A stretch of DNA of 64,000 nt, taken from NCBI RefSeq assembly GCF_900177415.1, contig NZ_FXAF01000006.1, positions 1,078,001-1,142,000 on the forward strand, given 5' to 3'. The position numbers were made by a program, and so were the translations under genes. The notes beneath the pieces are model-generated. The model saw only the letters and a program-made list of their open reading frames with translations, was not told the origin of the DNA and did no database searches. Positions 8,244-15,800 of this stretch are shown here, in pieces (the first letter of the stretch is position 1; each line of letters starts with the position of its first letter). Source of the DNA: Xaviernesmea oryzae (lineage in GTDB: Bacteria; Pseudomonadota; Alphaproteobacteria; Rhizobiales; Rhizobiaceae).

Positions 8244-9491
8244 TCAGGCGTTGAAACGCTCGGGCCGGTAGGCGGAGATGTCGATCAGCGTCTTCTCGCC
8301 CGTGATGGCTTCGGCGATCACCCGGCCCGTCACCGGTCCAAGCGTGAGGCCGTGATGCGCATGGCCGAAGGCGAACCAGAGGCCCTCGTGCCGTGGCGCC
8401 TTGCCGATCACCGGCATCATGTCCGGCGTGCAGGGCCGGGCGCCCATCCACGGTTCCTTGTCGAGCCGTTCGCCGAGCGGGAAGACGGTGCGGGCGACCG
8501 CTTCCGCCCGTTCGACCTGAATCGGCGTCTTCGGCGCGTCGCGGCGGGCGAATTCCGCTCCCGTCGTCAGGCGGATGCCCTGGTTCATCGGTGCGAGGAA
8601 ATAGCCGCGTTCCGCATCCATGGTCCAGCCGTTGAGCCTGGCATTGCCCTTCGTGCCGTAATGCATGTGATAGCCGCGCTTGACGCCGACCAGGAAATTG
8701 TAGCCGAGCGGCTTGGTGACCGTGTCCGACCAGGGGCCGAGCGCCACGACGACATCTTTGGCCTCCACCGTGCCGTCGCCGGCGACGATCCGCCAGCCGG
8801 TCCTGGTTTGCGACAGGCTCTTTGCGTCACCTTTCAGCACGCGGCCGCCGAGCTTTTCGAAGAGCGCCACATAGGCGCGCGTCAGCGCCAGGGGATCCTT
8901 GACCGACCAGGGGTCTTCCCATTTCAGTCCGCCGACGAAATCGCTGGAAAGGTTGGGCTCTTGCGCCGCGATGTCTGAGGGCGACAGCTCCTTGAAGGCG
9001 ACGCCGTATTCCTTGTTCAGCCGCTCGGCTTCCCGGATCTCGCCGTCGTGCTTGGCCCGGGTGCGGAAAACCTCGGTCCAGCCGTTCTTGGCGATCAGGG
9101 CTTCGGCACCCGCTTCCTGGATCAGTTCGTTATGGGTTGAGATGGAATGCTCGATCAGCGGCGCATAGGCGCGCGCGATGAGCTGATGGCGGGTGAGGTT
9201 GGAATGCCACCAGTATTTCGCCAGGAAGGACGTGACCGAGGGTAATGCCCGCCAGTGATAATGCGCGTCGATGCGGTTGTTCAGCGCATAGCGCAGGATG
9301 AGGCCGAACTGCTGCGGAAAGCCGTAGGGGACGACGCCCTCGCGCTGGATAAGGCCGGCATTGCCGTAGGACGTCTCCATCCCCGGCTCCTTGCGGTCGA
9401 CGAGGACCACCGATTTGCCGCGCCGCGCCAGTTGCAATGCCGTTGAAACGCCGATGATGCCGGCTCCCAGCACGATCGCATCCGCTGCCAT
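8244..9491 (-). CDS. dadA: FAD-dependent oxidoreductase, D-amino-acid dehydrogenase type
   Basis: The 415-residue protein belongs to the DAO/DadA flavoprotein family. The dinucleotide-binding GAGIIGVSTALQLARRG lies at residues 9-25 and is followed by the acidic ribose-binding residue in VVLVDRKEPG. Mid-protein and C-terminal family blocks include RGYHMHYGTKGNARLNGW, PWMGARPCTPDMMPVIG and FGHAHHGLTLGP. Length and motifs fit D-amino-acid dehydrogenases, which oxidise D-amino acids to 2-oxoacids and pass electrons to the membrane. No alanine racemase gene is adjacent, so the D-alanine assignment is inferred from the family and the symbol is tentative. Confidence 0.85.
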   Translation of the reverse strand: MAADAIVLGAGIIGVSTALQLARRGKSVVLVDRKEPGMETSYGNAGLIQREGVVPYGFPQQFGLILRYALNNRIDAHYHWRALPSVTSFLAKYWWHSNLTRHQLIARAYAPLIEHSISTHNELIQEAGAEALIAKNGWTEVFRTRAKHDGEIREAERLNKEYGVAFKELSPSDIAAQEPNLSSDFVGGLKWEDPWSVKDPLALTRAYVALFEKLGGRVLKGDAKSLSQTRTGWRIVAGDGTVEAKDVVVALGPWSDTVTKPLGYNFLVGVKRGYHMHYGTKGNARLNGWTMDAERGYFLAPMNQGIRLTTGAEFARRDAPKTPIQVERAEAVARTVFPLGERLDKEPWMGARPCTPDMMPVIGKAPRHEGLWFAFGHAHHGLTLGPVTGRVIAEAITGEKTLIDISAYRPERFNA

Positions 9492-9736
9492 GATCTGAAT
9501 TCCACTCTCATTCTTTTATGGTTCGAGGATTTAAACCCTCATCCGACCATGCCGTTCCGGATGCTGCGGCGCAAATGAAAAATCACCAATGCTATATGGA
9601 TTCCCTATTTCTTCGCCGCCTCCGCCCAATCGAAAGCTTATGGGGCCGTCGCTACCTTTTTGAACAGGCATCGGCTTCGGTGCCGGCTCCGCGGCATCCC
9701 CGCCGCGCGGGCCAATTCCAAAAAGGAGTGACCTGA

Positions 9737-9922
9737 ATGTTTGGCCGTTTGGGGAGTTTCTATATGGCGCAGTACCTCGCGGAAGACGATGCGCGCCGCC
9801 GTGAAGAACCCGTATCGGACCGCAGTCCCGTCGACCAGAACCTCGGCATCTTCCTGAGGCTTCTCGGCGTGATGGGCATCGGCTTCTGCGCCGCCGGCGC
9901 GATCGCCCTGATGGCGGCTTGA
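9737..9922 (+). CDS. 61-residue hypothetical membrane protein
   Basis: AAAAGGAG at a good distance precedes the ATG at 9737. The protein has a polar, charged first half (AEDDARRREEPVSDRSP) and a single C-terminal hydrophobic helix (IFLRLLGVMGIGFCAAGAIALM). It is the first of three tightly spaced small genes, with 13 bp to the next start. No family is recognised. It would be anchored by its tail, probably with the N-terminus in the cytoplasm. Confidence 0.6.
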   Translation: MFGRLGSFYMAQYLAEDDARRREEPVSDRSPVDQNLGIFLRLLGVMGIGFCAAGAIALMAA

Positions 9923-9935
9923 GGAGAGATGCGTC

Positions 9936-10223
9936 ATGAACAAGTCCCAGCTGAATAATGCCCGGAAAAGCGAGCCTCTCCAACGTGGCGTGCGTTTCAT
10001 GGTCGGCCGCGATGCCGGTGGCCGCTGGATCGTCTCCGACCGCGAGGGCCGCGTCGGCGGGCTCTTCACCGACCGGGCCGCGGCGGTGCATTTCGCCATG
10101 TTCGAAAGCGATCACCTGCCAGGCGCGGTCTGCTGCGTCCCCGACCATGTGACGCTGAGCCTCGACTCGGCCTTCGAGAACCGGGTCATGAGCCCGAGGC
10201 TGAAAGTTGCCGGCCGGGCGTGA
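9936..10223 (+). CDS. 95-residue hypothetical cytosolic protein
   Basis: The ATG at 9936 follows GGAGAG and lies 13 bp after the preceding stop. The soluble 95-residue product contains FMVGRDAGGRWIVSDREGRV and GGLFTDRAAAVHFAMFE, which looks like a compact beta-hairpin plus helix domain of the kind annotated as hypothetical across rhizobia. It has one Cys-Cys pair (GAVCCVPD). Function is unknown. It is flanked on both sides by single-span membrane proteins, so the three may form one transcription unit. Confidence 0.62.
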   Translation: MNKSQLNNARKSEPLQRGVRFMVGRDAGGRWIVSDREGRVGGLFTDRAAAVHFAMFESDHLPGAVCCVPDHVTLSLDSAFENRVMSPRLKVAGRA

Positions 10224-10234
10224 GGAGGTGGATA

Positions 10235-10396
10235 ATGTCTCGCGCTTTCGATTCCATGCGCGGACACATCTATCCGCGCGCGCATATTCCCGGGAACCAT
10301 AAGGGCTTGCGCGCCTCGAACATCATTCTCGGCATGCTTGGCGTCATGCTGGCGATGCTTGTCATTGCCTATGGGATAACGCTCGTGGCTCATTGA
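10235..10396 (+). CDS. 53-residue single-span membrane protein with an SN-x-IL-x-M-x-G motif
   Basis: ATG at 10235 has GAGGAGG upstream and lies 11 bp after the previous stop. The product has a basic N-terminal half (SRAFDSMRGHIYPRAHIPGN) and one hydrophobic C-terminal helix that begins SNIILGMLGVMLAMLVIAYG. The start of that helix matches the small protein encoded between kdpA and kdp[19 protein letters not shown], at seven of thirteen positions from the Ser to the conserved Ala. It closes the three-gene cluster and is followed directly by a palindromic repeat. No known family is recognised. Confidence 0.62.
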   Translation: MSRAFDSMRGHIYPRAHIPGNHKGLRASNIILGMLGVMLAMLVIAYGITLVAH

Positions 10397-10420
10397 GCCG
10401 GGGCGGTTACCTTCTGAGAT

Positions 10421-10561
10421 TGCCCCTCACCCTAGCCCTCTCCCCGTTCTGACGGGGAGAGGGGACGTGCCCCACGCGGCGCCGGAGAGGCAGGAGGACG
10501 GCGCGACATATCCCTTCTCCCCGCGGGCGGGGAGAAGGTGCCGGCAGGCGGATGAGGGGCA
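10421..10561. repeat. Rhizobial mosaic palindromic repeat, copy A
   Basis: The unit is bounded by perfect 9-bp inverted ends, TGCCCCTCA (10421-10429) and TGAGGGGCA (10553-10561). Inside are two hairpins; one is CCTTCTCCCC (10513-10522) with GGGGAGAAGG (10529-10538). The right half is the same module, in opposite orientation, as the left half of the element between kdpC and kdpD. It resembles the RIME-like intergenic mosaic elements of rhizobia. Confidence 0.8.
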
Positions 10562-10723
10562 CTTATGTGGGCTTTGACAACGAGGCACCAACCCGGGCAG
10601 CAAGAGAAATTCCTATAGGATTTTTATTTCTTTCCTCTGCCGGCAATCTCGAACCCCTATGCGATCCCGCCGCATATTAGGCATGCGAGAGATCAGAGAT
10701 CATCTCCAAAGCCAGAAAGCATG

Positions 10724-10764
10724 AAAGGTGCCGTCTCCGGGGATGGCGCCCTTTGTCTTGTCTT
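10724..10764 (+). terminator. Weak leader hairpin upstream of the kdp operon
   Basis: AAAGGTGCC (10724-10732) can pair with GGCGCCCTTT (10745-10754), with one bulge and one G:U pair. It is followed by GTCTTGTCTTGC. It lies 30 bp before the first tiny kdp-linked gene and could be an attenuator or a stray terminator. The surrounding 10562-10794 region otherwise shows no convincing promoter or KdpE site. Confidence 0.3.
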
Positions 10765-10794
10765 GCTCCATGAACAATCCAGGAGTCCGGATCG

Positions 10795-10878
10795 ATGATG
10801 GATATCATTTTACTCGGCACGGCGGTCGTCTTCTTCGCCCTCTGCTTTGCCTATGCCCGAGCCTGCGACAGGCTTTGA
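10795..10878 (+). CDS. 27-residue membrane protein upstream of kdpF
   Basis: ATG-ATG at 10795/10798 opens a short frame ending TGA at 10878, preceded by AGGAG about 10-14 bp upstream. The peptide is one hydrophobic helix (DIILLGTAVVFFALCFAYA) with a short polar tail, RACDRL. It sits 12 bp before kdpF, whose GGAGG is embedded in that gap, so the two are probably co-translated. Its size and topology resemble KdpF, but the sequence differs. It is probably a separate small Kdp-associated peptide of unknown role. Confidence 0.5.
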   Translation: MMDIILLGTAVVFFALCFAYARACDRL

Positions 10879-10890
10879 AAGGAGGGCGCC

Positions 10891-10980
10891 ATGATCTTCG
10901 ACAATGTCTTGAGCGGTGCCGTGACCGTTTTTCTCACCGTCTATCTTACCTACGCTCTCATCCGTCCCGAGCGCTTCTGA
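10891..10980 (+). CDS. kdpF: Potassium-transporting ATPase small subunit KdpF
   Basis: This 29-residue single-span peptide starts at ATG 10891, with GGAGG about 9 bp upstream. It ends YLTYALIRPERF, which matches the characteristic C-terminal end of KdpF (YLxYALxxxExF). KdpF is usually about 29 residues long and stabilises the KdpABC complex by binding KdpA lipid-side. It lies 35 bp upstream of kdpA, the expected order. Confidence 0.85.
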   Translation: MIFDNVLSGAVTVFLTVYLTYALIRPERF

Positions 10981-11015
10981 AGAGAAGCTGCCGGAGATAT
11001 TGAAAGTTTCCTCCC

Positions 11016-12719
11016 ATGACCCTCAACGGATGGCTACAGATCCTCGTCTTCTGCGGGATCCTCATCGTGCTCGTCAAACCGCTTGGCGGTTACATGACGC
11101 GTGTCTTTTCAGGCGAGCGCACTTTCCTGTCACCGGTCCTCGTTCCGATCGAACGGGGGCTTTACGCCGTTGCCGGCACCGGCGAGCAGGAGGAGCAGCA
11201 TTGGACCTCCTATGCCTTCTCGCTCCTGATGTTCAACCTTCTCGGCGTCCTGGTGCTCTATGCGCTGATGCGCCTGCAGGGCATCCTGCCTTATAACCCG
11301 GCCGGCATGGGCGCGGTCCCTTCCGAGCTCGCCTTCAACACCGCCACCAGCTTCGTCACCAATACCAACTGGCAGAACTACGGCGGCGAAAGCACCATGT
11401 CGTATCTGACGCAGATGGCCGGCCTCAGCGTGCAGAACTTCGTGTCTGCCGCGACCGGCATGGCGATTGCGGTCGCCCTGATCCGTGCTTTTGCGCGCGC
11501 CTCCGGCAAGGCGATCGGCAACTTCTGGGTCGATATGATCCGCTCCACCCTCTACATCCTGCTGCCGATCTGCATCGTGCTGACGCTGGTTTACGTCTGG
11601 CTCGGCGTGCCGCAGACGCTGGGAGCCTATGTCAACGCCACGACGCTCGAGGGCGTGCAGCAGACGATCGCCGTCGGCCCGGTCGCCTCGCAGCTTGCCA
11701 TCAAGATGCTCGGCACCAATGGCGGCGGCTTCTTCAACGCCAACTCCGCCCATCCGTTCGAAAACCCGGATGCCGTCTCGAACATGATCCAGATGCTGTC
11801 GATCTTCTCGATCGGCGCGGCCTTCACCAACGTCTTCGGCCGCATGGTCGGCAACCAGCGCCAGGGCTGGGCGATCCTGGCCGCGATGGGCATCCTGTTC
11901 GTCGTCGGCGTCGCCGTCGTCTACTGGGCGGAGGCCGCCGGCAACCCGCTGATGCATCAGCTCGGCCTTTCGGGCGGCAACATGGAAGGCAAGGAAGTCC
12001 GCTTCGGCGTCGTCCTGTCCTCGCTCTTCGCCGTCATCACCACGGCCGCCTCCTGCGGCGCGGTCAATGCCATGCATGGCTCGTTCACGGCGCTCGGCGG
12101 CCTGATCCCGCTCATCAACATGCAGCTCGGCGAGGTCATCGTCGGCGGCGTCGGTGCGGGCTTCTACGGCATCGTCCTCTTCATTATCGTCGCCGTCTTC
12201 GTGGCGGGCCTGATGGTCGGCCGCACGCCGGAATATCTCGGCAAGAAGATCGAGGCGAAGGAGATGAAGATGGCCGTTCTCGCCATCCTCTGCCTGCCGC
12301 TCGCCATGCTGGTCTTCACCGCCGTCGCGACGGTGCTGCCTTCCGCCGTCGCCTCGATCGGCACGGGCGGTCCGCACGGCTTTTCCGAAATCCTCTATGC
12401 CTACACGTCGGCCGCGGCCAACAACGGCTCGGCTTTCGGCGGGCTGACCGGCAACACGCCCTGGTACAACGTCACGCTGGGTCTCGGCATGCTGATGGGC
12501 CGCTTCCTGGTTATCGTCCCGGCCCTTGCGATCGCAGGTTCGCTGGTCGCCAAGAAGACGGTTCCCGCTTCGGCAGGCACGTTCCCGACCGATGGCGGGC
12601 TCTTCGTCGGCCTGCTCGTCGGCACGATCCTGATCGTCGGCGGCCTCACCTTCATGCCCGCGCTGGCCCTCGGCCCGGTCGTCGAGCACCTGGTGATGAT
12701 CGCCGGCCAGACCTTCTGA
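11016..12719 (+). CDS. kdpA: Potassium-transporting ATPase, K+-binding subunit KdpA
   Basis: The 567-residue polytopic subunit has about ten membrane segments and four pore-loop repeats related to K+ channels. The selectivity-filter regions are visible: [48 protein letters not shown] and [12 protein letters not shown]. KdpA selects and carries K+ in the KdpFABC pump, coupled to ATP hydrolysis by KdpB. Its length is normal. Unusually, 20 bp after its stop a separate 50-residue gene begins, and kdpB starts only after that. Confidence 0.98.
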   Translation: MTLNGWLQILVFCGILIVLVKPLGGYMTRVFSGERTFLSPVLVPIERGLYAVAGTGEQEEQHWTSYAFSLLMFNLLGVLVLYALMRLQGILPYNPAGMGAVPSELAFNTATSFVTNTNWQNYGGESTMSYLTQMAGLSVQNFVSAATGMAIAVALIRAFARASGKAIGNFWVDMIRSTLYILLPICIVLTLVYVWLGVPQTLGAYVNATTLEGVQQTIAVGPVASQLAIKMLGTNGGGFFNANSAHPFENPDAVSNMIQMLSIFSIGAAFTNVFGRMVGNQRQGWAILAAMGILFVVGVAVVYWAEAAGNPLMHQLGLSGGNMEGKEVRFGVVLSSLFAVITTAASCGAVNAMHGSFTALGGLIPLINMQLGEVIVGGVGAGFYGIVLFIIVAVFVAGLMVGRTPEYLGKKIEAKEMKMAVLAILCLPLAMLVFTAVATVLPSAVASIGTGGPHGFSEILYAYTSAAANNGSAFGGLTGNTPWYNVTLGLGMLMGRFLVIVPALAIAGSLVAKKTVPASAGTFPTDGGLFVGLLVGTILIVGGLTFMPALALGPVVEHLVMIAGQTF

Positions 12720-12739
12720 GGTCCAAGGGGAGCAATGTC

Positions 12740-12892
12740 ATGAGCATTCGTCAAGCACTCCGGAAACAGTCCATCCTTGCCTCGAAAAATCGAGGCAAGG
12801 AGACCAACCGGTGGCACGGGTCCAACGCAATTCTCGCGATGATGGGGATCGTTTTCGCCATCATCCTCGCAGTCAAAATCCTACACGGCTGA
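12740..12892 (+). CDS. 50-residue single-span membrane protein inserted between kdpA and kdpB
   Basis: ATG at 12740 follows AAGGGGAG and the frame ends TGA at 12892, 40 bp before kdpB. The product has a basic N-terminal half ([19 protein letters not shown]) and then one hydrophobic helix starting [18 protein letters not shown]. The helix shares the S-N-x-I-L-x-M-x-G-[VI] pattern with the 53-residue protein at 10235-10396. Classical kdp operons have no gene here. Position and spacing suggest co-transcription and a possible accessory role in the Kdp complex, which is inference. No family is recognised. Confidence 0.7.
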   Translation: MSIRQALRKQSILASKNRGKETNRWHGSNAILAMMGIVFAIILAVKILHG

Positions 12893-12932
12893 CCGCCGCT
12901 CCGGTCGCCTTTTTTCAAAGCTGGAGTCTCTT

Positions 12933-15017
12933 ATGAGCCAGGCAAAATCCGCGAGTATCATGGATAGTCGCATCCTCATTCCGGCCGTAGGCGCCGCTTT
13001 CAAGAAGCTCAACCCGCGGACCCTTGCCCGCAACCCGGTCATGTTCGTCGTGGCTACGGTCTCGGTGCTTACCACCGTTCTCTTCCTCCGCGACCTGGTG
13101 ACCGGCGGCGGCGATCTCGGCTTCTCCTTCCAGATCAACCTCTGGCTCTGGTTCACCGTGCTCTTCGCCAACTTCGCCGAAGCGGTCGCGGAAGGCCGCG
13201 GCAAGGCGCAGGCGGATTCGCTGCGCAAGACCCGCACGGAGACCCAGGCGAAGCTGCTCGCCGGTACTGACCGCACTCAGTACAAAATGGTGCCCGGCAC
13301 CAGCCTCAAGGTGAACGACGTGGTCATCGTCGAGGCCGGCGACATCATCCCGTCGGACGGCGAGGTGATCGAAGGCGTGGCCTCCGTCAACGAAGCGGCG
13401 ATCACCGGCGAATCCGCGCCAGTGATCCGCGAATCCGGCGGCGACCGCTCGGCCGTCACCGGCGGCACGCAGGTCCTCTCCGACTGGATCCGCGTCCGCA
13501 TCACGGCGGCGGCCGGCTCCACCTTCCTCGACCGGATGATCTCGCTCGTCGAAGGTGCGGAACGCCAGAAGACGCCGAACGAGATCGCGCTCAACATCCT
13601 GCTCGCCGGCATGACGCTGATCTTCGTGCTCGCCACCGCGACCATCCCGAGCTTTGCGGCCTATGCCGGCGGCTCGATCCCGATCATCGTGCTCGTCGCG
13701 CTCTTCGTGACGCTGATCCCGACGACGATCGGCGCGCTGTTGTCCGCGATCGGCATCGCCGGCATGGACCGCCTGGTGCGCTTCAACGTGCTCGCCATGT
13801 CCGGCCGCGCCGTCGAGGCCGCCGGCGACGTCGATACGCTGCTGCTCGACAAGACCGGCACGATCACGCTCGGCAATCGCCAGGCGACCGCCTTCCGCCC
13901 GGTCCGCGGCGTCACCGAACAGGATCTCGCCGATGCGGCTCAGCTCGCCTCGCTTGCCGACGAAACGCCGGAAGGCCGGTCGATCGTCGTGCTCGCCAAG
14001 GAGAAATATGCGATCCGCGGCCGCGACATGCAGAGCCTGCACGCCACCTTCGTGCCATTCACGGCCCAGACCCGCATGAGCGGCGTCGATCTCGAAGGCT
14101 CGTCGATCCGCAAGGGTGCCGTCGATGCCGTGCTCGCCTACGGCTCCGGTTCGCTGCCGGTTTCCGGCAACGCGGCCGTCGTTTCGCTGGCCGAGACGGA
14201 AACCGTGCGGGAACTCAAGGCCATCGCGGAAGAGATCGCCAAGTCCGGCGGCACGCCGCTCGCCGTCGCCCGCGACGGTAAGCTGCTCGGCGTGATCCAG
14301 CTCAAGGATATCGTCAAGGGCGGCATCCGCGAGCGTTTCGCGGAACTGCGCCGCATGGGCATCCGCACCGTGATGATCACCGGCGACAACCCGATGACCG
14401 CCGCCGCCATCGCCGCCGAGGCCGGCGTGGACGATTTCCTCGCCCAGGCGACGCCGGAGAACAAGCTGCAGCTCATCCGCGAGGAACAAGCCAAGGGCAA
14501 GCTCGTCGCCATGTGCGGCGACGGCACCAACGATGCCCCGGCGCTTGCGCAAGCCGATGTCGGCGTCGCCATGAACACCGGCACCGTCGCCGCCCGCGAG
14601 GCCGGCAACATGGTCGATCTCGACAGCGACCCGACGAAGCTCATCGAGATCGTCGAGATCGGCAAGCAGCTCCTGATGACCCGCGGCGCGCTGACGACGT
14701 TTTCGATCGCCAACGACATCGCCAAGTATTTCGCCATCATCCCGGCGATGTTCCTGGCCTTCTACCCGCAGCTCGGCGTGCTGAACGTCATGGGCCTTGC
14801 GACCCCTCAGAGCGCCATCCTCTCGGCGATCATCTTCAACGCACTGATCATCATCGCGCTGATCCCGCTGTCGCTGAAAGGGGTGAAGTACCGGGCGATC
14901 GGCGCCGGCGCGCTGCTCTCCCGCAACCTCGTCATCTACGGTGTCGGCGGCATCATCGTCCCCTTCATCGGCATCAAGGCGATCGACATGGTCATCACGG
15001 CCATCGGTCTCGCCTAA
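12933..15017 (+). CDS. kdpB: Potassium-transporting P-type ATPase catalytic subunit KdpB
   Basis: The 694-residue type IA P-type ATPase hydrolyses ATP to drive K+ import. Hallmarks in order are [17 protein letters not shown] (actuator TGES), [12 protein letters not shown] with the phosphorylated Asp near residue 306, the nucleotide-binding [22 protein letters not shown] and [18 protein letters not shown] (hinge). The membrane domain carries the Kdp-specific [20 protein letters not shown]. Length and all motifs are intact. It precedes kdpC by 12 bp. Confidence 0.98.
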   Translation: MSQAKSASIMDSRILIPAVGAAFKKLNPRTLARNPVMFVVATVSVLTTVLFLRDLVTGGGDLGFSFQINLWLWFTVLFANFAEAVAEGRGKAQADSLRKTRTETQAKLLAGTDRTQYKMVPGTSLKVNDVVIVEAGDIIPSDGEVIEGVASVNEAAITGESAPVIRESGGDRSAVTGGTQVLSDWIRVRITAAAGSTFLDRMISLVEGAERQKTPNEIALNILLAGMTLIFVLATATIPSFAAYAGGSIPIIVLVALFVTLIPTTIGALLSAIGIAGMDRLVRFNVLAMSGRAVEAAGDVDTLLLDKTGTITLGNRQATAFRPVRGVTEQDLADAAQLASLADETPEGRSIVVLAKEKYAIRGRDMQSLHATFVPFTAQTRMSGVDLEGSSIRKGAVDAVLAYGSGSLPVSGNAAVVSLAETETVRELKAIAEEIAKSGGTPLAVARDGKLLGVIQLKDIVKGGIRERFAELRRMGIRTVMITGDNPMTAAAIAAEAGVDDFLAQATPENKLQLIREEQAKGKLVAMCGDGTNDAPALAQADVGVAMNTGTVAAREAGNMVDLDSDPTKLIEIVEIGKQLLMTRGALTTFSIANDIAKYFAIIPAMFLAFYPQLGVLNVMGLATPQSAILSAIIFNALIIIALIPLSLKGVKYRAIGAGALLSRNLVIYGVGGIIVPFIGIKAIDMVITAIGLA

Positions 15018-15029
15018 GGAGCGTTCGAA

Positions 15030-15599
15030 ATGTTGAAACAACTTCGTCCGGCAATCGTCATGATCATTGCCACCACGGCCATCTGCGGCCTTGCCTATCC
15101 GCTCGCCATGACCGGCATCGCCCAGGCCGTCTTCCCGGCCCAGGCGAACGGCAGCCTCGTGGAAAAGGACGGCCAGGTGATCGGCTCGACGCTGATCGGC
15201 CAGGCCTTCACCGGCGAGCGGTATTTCCACGGCCGCCCCTCGGCCGCGGGCGACGGCTATAACGCGGCCTCGTCCTCCGGCTCCAATCTCGGCCCCACCA
15301 GCCAGAAGCTGATCGACCGGGTGAAGGCCGATTACGAGACCGCCAGGGCTGCCAACCCGAATGCCGAAGTCCCGATCGACCTCGTCACCGCTTCGGGCAG
15401 CGGCCTCGATCCGCATATTTCGCCGGACGCCGCCTATTTCCAGGTGCCGCGCGTTGCGAAGGCCAGGCAGATGGACGAGGCTGCCGTGCGGGCGCTGGTA
15501 GATCAGCATGTTGAGGGCCGCGAACTCGGCTTCCTCGGCGAACCTGTGGTCAATGTGCTGGCGTTGAACATGGCGCTTGATACGCCTATGACACGGTGA
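15030..15599 (+). CDS. kdpC: Potassium-transporting ATPase subunit KdpC
   Basis: The 189-residue subunit has one N-terminal membrane span ([21 protein letters not shown]) and a periplasmic domain with the conserved blocks [34 protein letters not shown] and [14 protein letters not shown]. KdpC acts as an assembly or catalytic chaperone in the KdpFABC pump. GGAG lies before the ATG. A mosaic palindromic repeat separates it from kdpD, so structural and regulatory genes may be partly uncoupled. Confidence 0.97.
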   Translation: MLKQLRPAIVMIIATTAICGLAYPLAMTGIAQAVFPAQANGSLVEKDGQVIGSTLIGQAFTGERYFHGRPSAAGDGYNAASSSGSNLGPTSQKLIDRVKADYETARAANPNAEVPIDLVTASGSGLDPHISPDAAYFQVPRVAKARQMDEAAVRALVDQHVEGRELGFLGEPVVNVLALNMALDTPMTR

Positions 15600-15612
15600 T
15601 GTTGCGGGTGTA

Positions 15613-15773
15613 GCCCCCTCATCCGCCCTTCGGGCACCTTCTCCCCGAGGGGAGAAGGGGAATTGCCGCAGCGTCTCCGTTCCTCCTCTCCCTCGGGGGT
15701 CCGGAGGACGGGACGGGGCCGTCGACCCGTCCCCGGTTGGTGGCCGAGCGGAGCGGAGGCCGGGTGAGGGGGC
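15613..15773. repeat. Rhizobial mosaic palindromic repeat, copy B (kdpC-kdpD gap)
   Basis: Perfect 9-bp inverted ends GCCCCCTCA (15613-15621) and TGAGGGGGC (15765-15773) bound the unit. An inner 10-bp stem, CCTTCTCCCC (15637-15646) with GGGGAGAAGG (15649-15658), is identical to that of copy A. The left half aligns with the reverse complement of copy A's right half. It fills nearly the whole 201-bp gap between kdpC and kdpD. Confidence 0.8.
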
Positions 15774-15800
15774 GGCACCCGCCGTCAGGAAAGACAAGGC

